Source of the DNA: Diphasiastrum complanatum
Lineage: Eukaryota > Streptophyta > Lycopodiopsida > Lycopodiales > Lycopodiaceae
Assembly (NCBI GenBank): GCA_029204225.1
Contig: MU835687.1
Span: 1-37,195 of the forward strand
Direction of reading: 5' to 3'
Length of the DNA stretch: 37,195 nt
A program made the translations under genes and the position numbers. Shown here in pieces: positions 11,326-25,158 of this stretch. Within the stretch, counting starts at the first letter, position 1, and the number at the start of each line of letters is the position of its first letter. A model generated the notes under the pieces. The model saw nothing but the letters and a program-made list of their open reading frames with translations, was not told where the DNA came from and did not search any database.

Positions 11326-14300
11326 CCACCTGAAAAGGTCCAGACTCCAGCATACTATGGTGGGCTGCTTGCTTCAACAGAGAAGTGGGAAGTTCTAACT
11401 TCTAGCGCACTTTTTCGAGCAGATTCTACACAAGTTTGTTGCCAAATTCCAACCCACCTTTCTATCAGATTCTGGCACACTTTTTGGAAAGAATCCAGCG
11501 CACTTTTCAGGCAGACACCAGTAGATTCTTGTTGGCAGACTTCAGCGCACTTTTCTAATAGATTCTAGTGCACTTTTCTGATAGGCTCCAGTGCATTTTT
11601 GTAAGGAAAATAGGGCACATGTCTCTTGCAGATCCAGCACCTCTCTTTAGGGGGAGGGGGTGGTGGTTAGCATTTACTTTTAGGTTGTTTAAACTTTATA
11701 CAGTGCAGACTAGTAGATACTAGACATTGTAAGTTGTAACACTTTCTGATTTGGTATTGATGTTTATGGAATTTGGACAATGGAACTATGGATTCTGGAA
11801 GTTAGAACTATATGTGTCATCATTCATGTATGTACTATGATTTCAAACTTGTTAATGGAGTTTAATTTTAGTAACAAGCATTACTAATTCATGAATATTG
11901 ATTATAGTGTTTAAAATTTAAATGATCTAGATTCTATGGGCATGCCACTGCATGCCACATTATCAACTGTTAGATTTGAACTTTGAACATTCAACAATTA
12001 ACAGCTGCAAGTTTGCAATGTTACTGCATGCTATCAAATTTCAACGTTAGTAGTTACATGAGGCTTGAGCATTGAGTCTTGAGTCTTGACCATCAATGTA
12101 TGTACTATGTGTACATTGTATTAGCATTCATGACATATGTAAACATTAGTACCATGTGGCATGTAATGAAATGTACATTGTGCTATCTAGCACTTTTTTA
12201 TGCCATAGTAGACTATAGAAGCCTAAAAATAAAATCCAAAAAAAAAAAAAAACCCTAAAACCATTTTGCCAATTCTTTCCCAGGGTTGCCGATTCGTTCC
12301 CATTTCAAACCCTTTTTGAAAAAGCATTTCGAAAAGGTCCATGAAACATTGCATGCAAGGATATGTAAGCAAAGGGGCCTTAAGCAACATAAACTTGAAG
12401 ACAAACTTTTGCAAATGAAAAAAAGAGAATGAGCTAATCTGTGAGTACAACCCCTCATCCTCCTTCAAGCACCTACCACCTCGAGCTCCCGATCATGTAA
12501 AAAGGACAGGTGGGGGGGGGACCTTGTGGGTACCAACCTGTACCTCCTACCACCTTAGGGCCTAAGTGGTGGTTTGTCAGGCCGCCACATGTCCCTTGGA
12601 ACTCAAAAGCTTATTTGACTTAGTTAAGCCGAATCCCACTCTTTTCTCCTATGACCTCCTCCTAAGGATGTGCACTCTCCCTTGAAAGTTGCAGGTATAT
12701 AAGGAGAAGAGAAGAGGAGATAGTACGGCTTCAGATAGGCACAATACATGTGAAAGGGATTCATCACAGCTATGGATCATTTCTTCCTTTACTTGTTGTA
12801 CTTATAGTACCCTAGTGTAAGGGCTTTTTGATTTTCAAGCAATACTAAATGGAAATATAATATGCTGGAAAGAGGGTACACCTGTAAAGACCACTAGGGA
12901 AAACCCCTAAGATGAGGATAGGAGAACACAATAAGAGAGACTATGGAGCCAAACCGCCCACCAAACCTATAGATCAAACCTGGATCTAGCCCCCAAGCCA
13001 TGCCAGGTGATAGCAAGAAGAGAAGAGCTCAACTAGTAACCTAAAACCAAGTTGTCGACGGGATAATCTCTACCTCAATATATAGAGAGTAAAGTCCTGT
13101 GCATGAACTCATGCAATCCACATGCAGGTCAACTATAAAGAGGTCACAGCTCTTCATGCAGTCCTCCTGCCTATATCCGTCACACGTACATGCACTACTC
13201 CATAAGTCTCAATTAGAGTGTCTGGGTCCTCTCAAGGTCATTAGTCGCAAAAAGGCCTCGACGTGGAATTAAATCTAGGCATGACCAATAATCTTGAACA
13301 TTGGAGGGCCGGCCTACCATATTAGGACTATTCCATGTCCTTACCTGAATATGGCCGTAACATTCTTCCTCCCTTAAACAAGTTTTGTCTTTAGAACGGG
13401 AAAAAGAAAACATGAAATTACTCCTTAAGCTTTCAAGCTTTCCATCTGAACAAGTACTTAGAGATGCAACAATTCTTCAATGGCTTGCCTCTACTCAGAA
13501 ATACTAACTCAAATCCCAAAGATACACTAAGCTATAAATCTTCCAAATGGGTTGATTTTCTCCAGATAAAAGTTCAACGTAACAGAAAGTTAACATGAAG
13601 GATAGATTGAATAGCAACTCTCACCATGAAATTCGTTCGAATTCAATAAACTCTGATGAACTTTCCAAGAAAAAGAAAAAGTCTTTCGCTCAACTTCTAT
13701 CTTCTATAACTTATCCAGGGTTCAATATTGCATCATGTTTTAATAGAAACAACATTTGATCACAGGGGAAGCTCAGATCTTCAGATTTCTTTATCACTTG
13801 GCAAATATACACAACGTAAATTTACCTTGTTCTCATTTTCATTGGTTACTGGATCTGTTGCTGCATGGGAAGATGTTTTTGTACCACCGGCAGTAAGACC
13901 TCTTAACTCAGCCAAGAAAGCTGCTTTGCTCTGCTTCACTGCACCTGTAACTCCAGCAGACAACCAGCTTCAGTAATATATTTCGTAACTGATACAGACA
14001 CACCTCATAGCGTAACATAAACCGATGTTCTAGGAAATAGAGGACTTCGCTAGAATTATGCTCATAATCACTTTTCAAACTTAACACTAGGTAAAGAACA
14101 AGACTTCGCTAGAATTATGCTCATAATCACTTTTCAAACTTAACACAAGGTAAAATACAAGTACCCCAATCTAGGCACCCAACGATATCATAGGCCATTG
14201 GGTGTGTCGCTATAAGTGACTCAACGAGTAGTGAGGCATGTAGATCCAACGTGCAACTGACCAAGTGAACCGGCAGGGGCCAACGGGCAGTGACTAGGGT

Positions 14301-17300
14301 TAGCCGGCTGGAGACTAAAGTTGACCAAAAAGTCACTTAGGCACGAGAGAGCATGTGGTTGGAAATTCAATTTTAACTGTTACACCTGTCATGCATGTTA
14401 GAACTTGTTTGGCTAGCCTACACGGATTAGCGGCTACCAATGCATGGACGCCGCATGCCCTAGGACAGGGATAGCAGGTAACTAGCATAAGAGTTTACCT
14501 ATGGTAGGGAAGAGATTCATTCTTTCATTGACTAGTTAGTTTCTTGAGGATCTTGGAAAAGAACCTCACATATGGTATCAAAGCATCAGGAAGATTCGTT
14601 CTAGAGAGAGAACAGAGAAAGTGCCAAAAGACGCTGTTTCCTCTCCTTTTTCTTGAGGATTTTGGTGATAGATCATCAAGAAAGGGAGAGGGTGATCCAG
14701 CGCATCTTCTTGGAAAAATCCATCACTTTTCCACAAGAAACCAGAACAGCTTGTGAAAAGAATTGGGCACACTTCCCTAGCAGTTTCCAGAGCACTTTGG
14801 GTGGCAGATTTCAATGTGCTTTGGGAAGGAAATTGGGCACAACTTCTTCAGCAATTTTTTTCAGATCCAGCACTGAATTCCCAGCAATATGAGCAGCAAT
14901 CTGAGTGCTAAAATTTCACCAAACTGGCGGTTACCTACCAGCGATTTGGACAGCCTGTTTTCCGAACCTCTGTACCTAAAATTTCAGGGATGTAAGGACT
15001 GATACTTTTCAGCAAATTGGAGGCGACCATGAAATTGAAATTTCATATCTTTGTAGATGATCTAAACTTGCAAAATCCATTCAGTAAACAACATTATGGA
15101 TGTGTGAGAGATTTTTTCTGTCTATAGTAGTTTGAAGGCAAGTTTGGTCAAAATTTGTGAAGAGATTGAAGCACTTTTGAATCTCTATCTACTGCTACTC
15201 CCTTTGAGTCCTTTTCGCATGTAACTTGGAGGAATTTTGGGGACCTATTGGGCACTTTTTGCAGACAAACCTTGCTGTGATGTCAGACCTTATATGTATT
15301 ATATATGTATATGTATACATACATATGTGTGTGTGTGCATGTGTGTGTGTGTGTGTTTGTCCAATTTGAAGCAAAACATTGAATCTATTTCAAAGTCAAG
15401 TTGGGGCCCAATTGGGAGTTGAAATTTCAGCACGCGAAAGGTCTGGGAACTTGGCATTTTTTTCTAGGATTGGGATCGAGATTGGAGAAGGAATTGATAT
15501 CATTAGCGCAGCCACTGTTGGAAGCCTATCAGTGATTTGGGGGATCCTTCTACACCTATTTACGGGGCAGCCAACAATAAAATTTAAAAAAGTTTTTCTA
15601 TTTCTGAAAATTAGCTTTGCTACTTTTTTAAACCATTTTGTTTGTGTACATTCATTGTGGGGGTGACAAGTGTAAATATTACTCAGAGAGAAGAGTGAGG
15701 TGGTTTTATCGAAAGAACACGTGAAAATTTTAAGAATAAAGCCCTCATTACCATTTATTGTAGTTTATCACCACACAAGCATGTGGCAAAGTGGCTCGAT
15801 TCGGAAAAAGGGCTATGGGCACCTAGTGTTTGCATAGACAAAGTAATCACTATGTTCAGGCTTATGCAGATTTTTACCTTGAAATACTAATGAAAGTTTC
15901 TAATGATAATCCTTAGTGGATGCGGGTTCACAAATTTATATTTGGCTTGCAATCGTCTTTCACGACACATGATATCACCAGCATCCACCACGTGAAATCA
16001 TTCCTTCGATTTACTGAATTTTTTTACAGATTCCTTATGAACTATGTTGTTAAAGCATTGCCCTTAATGAAATGAATAAGAGTTTTAAAGCTCTCAAGCA
16101 TTGTGTTTCTACGGCTCCAATTTTACATAGTTGATCCTAATAAACAAATTTTTTGTTAGAAACAGATGCTAGTGACTATGTTGTGGCAGCACACTTTATC
16201 AAGGCAGTAAACCAGTTGCTTTTGAAAGCAAAAAGCTTGATCCTGTTCAGTGTAGGTATTCTACCTATGTAAAGTAACTTCTTAAAATCATTCACGCATT
16301 GAAATTTTGGAAAAACTATTTATATGGTGCCAAATTTTCGATGATGAGCGATCACCATAAAGCCAAGCGGTCGGAACTCATCCAGGAATTCGAGTTCAAC
16401 ATTAAGTATCGTAAAGATACATTGAATTGTTTAGCCGATGCCTTGAGTCTAATTGAAAAGATTAATCAATTATGCTTTGCTAAGATCCAACCTGATCTAT
16501 ATATTTCACTTTGAGTACTTTGTCAGACCGATGGGTATTTCGATCGTATCTGGCTAGATGTTTTGGCAGGAAATTCTAGATCTAGTGAAGGCCTTGGGAT
16601 GCAGAATCCCAAGAATTCTCAAAATGATAAGGTACTAATCGAATATTCCATAAGGAATGGCTTGCTTTTTCGGAAAGAAGGGTATGTGCGCCCGATAGGG
16701 AGAACCTTAGGGCCCAAATCCTGTAGCAGTGTCATGACAACCCTTGTACTAGTCACCCTAGCATACATGGACATTGGACATTAGCCAAAGATGAAAGGAC
16801 ATGTCAAGACATAATGCCAATTAAATAAAGGAAAGAGACTTATAGTTTCGGGTCTTTTACATCCCTTGAAAATTCTCAACAAGAAATGTATTATTAGTAA
16901 TCAAGACTCCAACTTCACTGGTAGACTTTGGCAATTAGTATCTGAGAAACTTGAAATGACCCTTAGTCTAAGTTCTTTGGATGCAAACAAAACCTCACCA
17001 AACTATGGAGGATATGCTTCAAGCATATGTATCTCACAGACAATTTGGTTGGAAAAAGCATCTCCCAATGGTTGAGTTCACACACAATAGTGTGAAACGT
17101 TATGCCATCAGCTTCAGTCCTTTTATGCTAATGTATGGCTTTCAGCCATGTTCGCCAAGTTTTGTTGGACTCAAAGATTTTAAGGTGCAAGCTATAGTTG
17201 ATTTCTTGCAGCTAAAGCTTTCCTTCTTTCTTCTTTCTCTCTCTCAATATATTGATAACAAGAAGACATAGTTAATTGGGGTCTCTAAGCACGAGAGCAT

Positions 17301-20300
17301 CTGAGGCCTACATCCACAATACGTGAGGATTGGAGCGTGGAATTGTAACAAGATTCATTCATCATCCATAGCTAGCAATCTAGTTGATTTTATTCCATAA
17401 GGTAATATATTGTTGTTTACTAAAACACACGAGAGGAGTGAGAGATGTTTACCAGATTTTACAGGGTTTTGATGGAACTCAGCATACAAGACTGTGACAC
17501 GTTCTGCGAGTGGCAAAGGCTCAAGTCACATGTGGGGTGGCATGTTTGTACAAGCCTATTATTGAGTTCATTGGGCATGATATACATGCACGCTATCTCT
17601 GGATTCACCTAAGTGGACAAGGCATTGGTCCAATTAGGGATATCTTTATAGCAATGTGCTATTTTCCACTTATGACATCTTTTTTTGCTGTAGATGTGGA
17701 TTCCCCATATGTTGATCTATCACCTGATATACTCGAATATTTAAAGCGAGGTCTTATTCTATTGACTGGCGATTTTCATGCCAGGATTGCCTCACACCAG
17801 ACAAACATTCATGACATTTCTGATCAATTTTGTATACAGTCTATTGATGCAATGGATCTGGGTGTTCCCAGAATTTATGTTGATGATCTTGTACCCATCA
17901 CTACTTACGGGGAGCATTTACGTCAATTTGGAATAGCCCATGAGCTAGCCATTTTTAATGGCCTATCGTTGTAGGGGATTCACTTACCAGCCTCATAGTG
18001 GCGGCCATAGTGTCGTGGATTATCTCATGGGATCACCCTCTTTCGTTCCATTCATCTCATATTTCCATATCTCCATTGCCACTCTCTCAGACCACTCACA
18101 CCTCTCTTTCGTCTTGACCACATTACATGACCTGCATCACATCCTTCTTCCGATCCTAACCGGCCATCTAAATACATTTTTGATCAAACTCACATTCCCT
18201 TGTACCAAGAATCTCTTATGACCTTACTTCATGATTTTTCCCATGATATACCTCTTGAATCTCAAGCTATTTTTTTCACCATTGCTTTACACACAGCTGC
18301 CTCTCTAGCCTTTCCGTCCCATCACTCCCATCCCCAAATCTCCTCAACTCGATTAGCTAAACAAACCTAGTATGACTAACTATCATTATAACCACCACCA
18401 ACCTGTCAACGCACAATACCTTTCTCCTCACCTCCTCTGTGATGCTCGTCGTATTGGCCATTGTGCTCTTCGCACTAAAAAGTGCACCTATGAATGAAGG
18501 TACAAGGCTCATCAACCTTCTCCTTAGTTCATCCATCGAGGGGCCTTATGGTGTGAATTCACTCCTCGCTCTCCACCTCCTTCACTAATGGATCTTTGCA
18601 CTTGGACTGTCTATGCCACCACCTTGTACACTATCCCTACTAACACTCCCATTATCATTCCCCACGACCTTCTAAATTCTCTCTCTTAACGTCAGTTATG
18701 GTCCTTGAAGCCATCAAGAAAATGAGAATGCATTGTGCACATCATGTTAAGAATCTGGAATTTGAGCTCCTTATCCACGCTCCTAATACACTTTCTTCCA
18801 TACTTCATCTCCTTCAACATACTTACTAGTTTTCTTGCTTGCACTTCAAAGGTATCTTGACAGCCTACATGTTTTTTGCGCTAGATAGGGAATGCATGTG
18901 AACATTTCAAAGACCAAAATCATAGTCTTCAACACGTCCGAATCTTCCATGCAAAAGTACTCACACTTTTAAGAAATACCACTTGACATCGTGCCAAGGT
19001 TCCATGATTGAGAATGCAAACTTTAATTGCCACTCATTAAGAATCTACAAAAACATGGTTAATCTAAACTATAAACTCTATAGGTCATTTCCCATCCATT
19101 GAGTTAATATTAGAAAATAATAGCAACTTTGTAAAGCCTAAACCTACCATGTGTATGCCTTCTATAATCACATTCTTCCCTTTGTTACTCTTCTAAGTAG
19201 TAAACTATATTGTGATGTGGTCCTTTCTACTTCCCAATTGTGTCATTCGCCATGATACATAATTACTTTGGGACTATATCATCTCCCCGACAAGTATATT
19301 TGTCAGATCTTGCTCAGCATTAAAAAATGCAATGAGAAATTAGTAAGCAAAAAACTCACAATCAACGAGTGATTATCCTAACTAGCCTCTAGGACTTTGG
19401 CATCTTGGGAGAAAGTTTTAAAGGTCAATTCAAATGTGAAGTATCATTTTGAAAAGAAGTCTAGACTTTTTGGAACTCAAAAGAAAACATCAAAAATCCC
19501 ATCTCAATCAAGTTGAGAATACCTACCAGAAGCTTAAGTTTCCTTAAAAATAGAGGGGAGTGACAAAAGCAACTATTGCAACTGAAATCAAGACAACTCA
19601 ACAAGTTGTTGTACTGACCTTTGGAAGTACGGCCAGAAGATTCCACTAAGTTAGCTTGCACTCGTTGAGCCTTGTTCACCTAATTGCAAAAGAAGAATCA
19701 GACAGTGAGGCACTCATAATGTGGATAGACTTTGTAAAAGAAATATGAAACCAAGCACATAACTAGGAGTCTGCTTTGGCACAAAGAAGAACTACTCACC
19801 GCATTAAAGAGCGTTACAACTGATCCAGCAAACATCCAGCATAGTTGTTGACAACATATCATGCAAGAAGAGAAGTATTGATTCAGCACATAAGCACATC
19901 TCTTGGGCAACAAAAGGAGTTTAGTATAAAACACTATGTTAAATCATGAACACACATCACAAATATGGCATCACATCAAGAACAATACATAATACTATAT
20001 TAATCAAACAATAATCTCCTACAAAACACATCATACAGCCAACATGAGACTTGTATGCAAGCCCTACTACAAAGGAGCATTCAACATTCCTAAAACATCA
20101 TAAACATCAAAAGCATAGGTTGTTGAATGACTAATAGAGATCCTACTTATACCACTTTGAAGGCCCTTAAGGGAACCTTCAAGAAGCCACTCTTAAAATT
20201 AGGGCTAAAATATCCCATTTCTATCTAAATTGTGGGTTCCTAGAATTATCTAGATATACTCAGGGCCCAAAACTCAACCATTGTTGCCATAGATAAAATG

Positions 20301-22580
20301 TCGAATGAGGGATCAATCCAGGCCCTCATAACGTTATACTAATGTCTTCGTTCATTATTCTACCCTACTAACAAAAACCATGCCTTTAGTGTAGCAAGAG
20401 ATTGAGATGCACATAAGTGCTAGCATTACTGTAATTGATGTTGAAAGATAAAATATTGCAAGAATGTGTATGATGAAATGTTACCAGATAATGCCGATGT
20501 TGTATAGCCGATCACGGAAATGCATATGCTAAACATATAGGTGCTGCAAAAGTATAAATGGCAAACTAATTATGGAGTATGAGATGGATGTCGTATAGCT
20601 GGAAGTAGTTGTTTAATAAGGATGTGCACTCTACAAGGTAAATGGATCATAAACATTTTTTTTTGTTTTTTAAATTTGGGATTTTTGTGGGTAATATGGG
20701 TATCAAATTAAAGCTCTAATCAAGGGCATTGCATTTATGTAGGTTGCCAAGTGTTTCGGTTACAGTGTGATCCAGTTTAGGAGCAACAATCCCGGTTAGA
20801 TTCTATCAATCCCTATAAAGTTCTAAAGATCCGTTTCTGTTTCTTTCAGTGATTCTGGATCTAGAAACATGTTTCTCATAAACGTTTTTGCCCAGAAACA
20901 CGTTTTTGGGCAACTATGGTACACGTCAAGTATGTGGTACAATAGGGAGCTTATGAAATGTCTCCGAAGCAAAAACCAAAGAAACAAATATATCTAAATA
21001 CTATAAACTGAAATGAACTAAGTGAGATATGCAGAAATATAGTTGCTACGAAAGGTCACGAGAAGCTGTAGCACTGTCATCATCTCCTGCTAATGTTGTA
21101 GAAAGATGTGATACGAGCAACAACACGAGGTAGATCTAGTGCTGCTAATGTTGTCTAGGAGGATGAGAAGTGTGTCTCCTCATGATAAGTCAAGTAGCTC
21201 TAATTTCAACATGGCTCTGATTTGGACTTGAGAACTAACACTTTGTCGAGCTGTCAGACACAGACCTCATCACTCGTATCGTAAGTGCAACATATTTTGG
21301 ATTCTCATAGGCTACAAGCAACTGAAGTGTAGTGGGCATGTATCGAAACAAGCAATAGTATCTCCCTCTAATCTTGTAATAGGCAGAGCATTTGAAGATA
21401 AAGTGCTCCTCTGACTCCACCTCACTCAAAGAGCATAACTAACAAGACCTCCCCACTATTCTAGAACCATCCAATCTCAATTGCGAACTGATGTGATGAT
21501 ACACAAAGCTGGCCCAATATGAAATTGAGATCTTGAATCCAAATATTGTGTTATAAGCAAGAACCCTGCTACATGTAGCTCTAGGAAATGAGTTTGATAA
21601 TTGTCGGGTTTGACCCCCCAACTGGCCCCTCCACATGGGATCCAAATATGCTCTATATAGAAAACGTTTAATGTATTGGTGAGTAACTAAAGGGAAATCA
21701 ATGATAGAAATGCCAAATGACTCAAGGAGGAGGTCAGATGCTTGAGTTAACCATGACAACTGGTAGCCCTGATCATCAAGATGATGAGAAGAGGTAATTA
21801 TTATCTATATATATCTCTAATCTGAAGTCGGAAGCACTTGAACATGCTGAATATAAATGATAAGCAAAAAATGGCACCAAGCTGTATGGGTGGAGCAGCA
21901 AACTCAACAAGAATAATCTCATGTGGGACGGAGAGCTTAGCTCGAATCATACAAGATAACATGGTAGTCGATAATCTCGAGATACTAGCCCACGATGAAG
22001 AGGAGAGCCAATTTGGTGCCTTTCTTTGGAGCGATCGCCTAAGAAAGGGCCTCTTCCTTCTGCTTCTCAATTTGGGTTACCAATTCACGAAGTCTTGTGG
22101 TGGTAGACTTTAAAAAAGCAGCCTGCTTGTTATAATTGCCAAGTGACAACTCCAATGATAAAACTTGGGAATGCAACAAACTCTTTTCATTAACAAGGGT
22201 AGCAACTACAATTTGCAATTGCAAAATTTCTTGTTTCAAGATTTGAAATTCGGACCTAATTGATTGATTCACCAAGAGGAAAATAGTTAGTGTAGGGAAT
22301 CACTCCATTCATACTACATAGAGATAATAGCATCGACAATAGTATTGGCATGAGAAGCAGCTGAAGCCTCGACGACAATGGCAGTAGCAACAGAAACAGT
22401 AGCAGCATTGGCATTCTGCTACGCAACAAGGACAAGTTGTTGCTCCACAACCAACGTAGCATGAATAGGGTTTGTGGGTGGAGGAGGAGGATGGGGGTTG
22501 GGAGGAGGGGGAACGAGAACCCCCGCTGGCACCTCTTCATGCCACAAAAAGGGGGATGGCACGCGTGCGCGCGCGCACGC

Positions 22581-22641
<61 letters not shown>

Positions 22642-24879
22642 GATTGTTCAAGAAAGATTGAACCGCCTATAGTCAAATGATAAACCTCCTTCTCTTAGAG
22701 TACCAGGTTTCGACAATGCTATGTCTTTTGGTGCTTGCGAGCAACTAGCAATGTTATAACCAGACACGGATCATAAATGTGCTCGCAACCTCAAGGGGCC
22801 ACCCTTGTAAATATTGCCACAGTACTTGCATGTCTACCTCTTTGTGCCGAAGGTACCATATCATGCCACAATGGTCACTTGACCCCAAGGAGAATCTCTT
22901 ACCCTCTCACCATTTCTCAGTAACCAGAGACCTTGTACTATTTAGAAGAGGAAAAACCTAAATTCTTTAGTAAAACACCTAACTAATTCCTCAACAATGC
23001 TCATCTACAATAAGTGATTTTATATGCAAAGCAAGAATTCTTCAGAAAAAAAACTAAGACAATAAATTAGCGATAAAGCTAAGATGGGTAAATTCTATGA
23101 TCGTCAGTTAGATGGAGTTCGATTGATGGACATTCGACACTTTGCCTTTGTCAAGAACTCTATAGATTGTACTATCATGGCATTTGGCCTCCTTATTGGG
23201 TTTATGAACCTCTGGGGAAAACAACATGGGTCATAATACCAACTTAATTACTTCTATAAGGAGAAATTTAGAAAAGATATACATTAAAGATTCACCTACA
23301 CACCTAATTGAGGTGATTGACCAAACAGGTAGAGTCATTCATGCCTACAATACTTTTTTTTGTTGGTTGAGTTACTTTAGGCAAACGTGTAAAGAGAATC
23401 TTACATGCTATAATGGTCAAGACACTTGGAAACATATGCATAGGCATTAACTCATACTAAAGGAGGAGGTGCCTTTCCTCCTTGAGGGAGAGAAACTCAT
23501 TTCAAAGAGATAGAGACTTGCTATTGGGAAAGAGGAGAAACTCGCTGCCAAGGAGAAGAACTCACAACAAGCCAGATAAATTTCCTTACAAGGAGAACTT
23601 GTTGCAAAGATTGAGATCAGTCAAACGGTCTTGTTGCTAGCTTGTAAACCTTTAGTGTCTGAAAAGAGCTATGCACCTCTTATTCTACTTATTACAAGTA
23701 CCAATGTAATAAGTACTATCAATGTAGTCAATGTAATGATTATTGGGGATGTATTGCGAGTTGTAGCCTATACTTAAAGGGAAAATATGTCAATTAATGA
23801 ATAAAAGAGACCAAAAAACTCACGTCCTGAAGTCCTACTACAAAAAACACTTTGAAACAAATAGAGAAGCAAACTAACCTCCCTTAGTGGCCAACCTTAT
23901 CAACTGAATCTCCTTTGTGTCAATATATGATTGTGGAAGAACATGGCCAACCTCACGAAGCTGAAAAACAAGAAAACCCTTGTTTATTCCCAAAAAACAA
24001 GGTATTTATTAAGCAACACTTGGAATCAACTAAATACATGAACATGGATATAAAGGTCTAAGTTCATACTACATGAACACATTCATTCATTGCTTGTACA
24101 CAATGCAGTCATGAAGATTCTAATAAGGGAAATATTTGCTTGCAATCTATGATCCACAATGAAAGATTTTGTTCATGTGGACTACTAAATATATATCAGC
24201 TCCAAGCTTCCCAACATGCACAATCTATCTTCTTCACAATTTTCTATGAATCCTCAAAACTAATGAAACCATATGGCTACTTTGACTACCTTTGAAATAT
24301 CTTCAGATTAAAGACCTAAATGATTTCAAAAGTAAAGCCTCTCATTTGTGGTTATCGTAAACTTTGTAAACTTAAAAATGGATCCATGAAAGATATGACC
24401 TTTTCATGCCCAAAACCAGTCTCATAAGTTTCAAGTTTTATGATGCAATCAATTTAGGTTGCCCATTTGTTCTCTTACATCTGCCTAAGTTGCCTAATCA
24501 AAGTAACTAAAAACGAAGACACAAAAAGCGCCATGGTAAAAGCTGACCTATAACTAAAATATAAAGAAACAGAGGTTTTTAAATGTTGTCTCTATCACGG
24601 CCATTGTTGTTTGTCACGTCCATCTTACAAACCAAAGATCCACAGCCCAACATATCATAATTTTTGGGTCACATCAACACTTGTATTAATTTTCAATGTA
24701 AGCAAATCAAAGCACTTAATGCTAAAACCAAAGTTGCACTGCGTTTCTGAAACGCAGTTCAGAAACGCGTTTATGAAATATCAAAAAAATTCCCAGAAAC
24801 GTTTTTTTTACCCAAGTTTACGCTTTGTTGTGTTTAATATAAAAAGTTAATAAAAAAACATGATGCCCCAAAATTCTCC

Positions 24880-24947
<68 letters not shown>

Positions 24948-25079
24948 CCTCTCTCTCTCTCGTTATCTCTCTCAGATCCAACAAACTAAACAAAATGCTG
25001 AATCATGCTAAACAAAAACCATGCATCGTCCTGAACCGTACTGAAGCATTTTTCAACGATATGGAATCGTTTTTCAACC

Positions 25080-25158
<79 letters not shown>

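Larger units (their letters stand above)
7036..13825 (-). other. RRP15-like intron 6 (6.8 kb)
   Basis: It holds the Copia fragment, gag debris, two GA microsatellites, leader-type repeats and the Gypsy 3' LTR. From 11660 to 12860 I see only AT-rich sequence with a short poly-A, a TATA-like GTATATAAGG near 12693 and no recognisable protein. 13379-13825 is also featureless. Confidence 0.8.
13945..19618 (-). other. RRP15-like intron 5 (5.7 kb)
   Basis: It contains the 59-bp tandem duplication, the second Copia-type leader, the Gypsy pol fragment and the LINE endonuclease, all plus-strand where oriented. 14874-15950 and 18700-19618 hold nothing further that I recognise. Confidence 0.8.
19820..23878 (-). 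other. RRP15-like intron 3 (4.1 kb)
   Basis: It contains the 180-bp hAT-related element, the LINE C-terminal remnant, the coiled-coil remnant and the Z-DNA/GA tract. 22680-23878 shows no recognisable feature. Confidence 0.8.

Noticed and set aside
11640-11700. Purine tract AGGGGGAGGGGG followed by TG as the start of a 3' LTR
   Set aside because: No matching LTR sequence is found elsewhere in the window and no CA end with a duplication could be placed.
12470-12800. Plus-strand promoter with TATA box (GTATATAAGG)
   Set aside because: It looks like LTR-type sequence, but no open frame or primer-binding site follows, so a functional promoter cannot be supported.
22419-22680. Overlapping reading frames on both strands through the (AG)29 tract
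   Set aside because: They translate to simple R/E or S/L repeats and exist only because a dinucleotide repeat has no stops.
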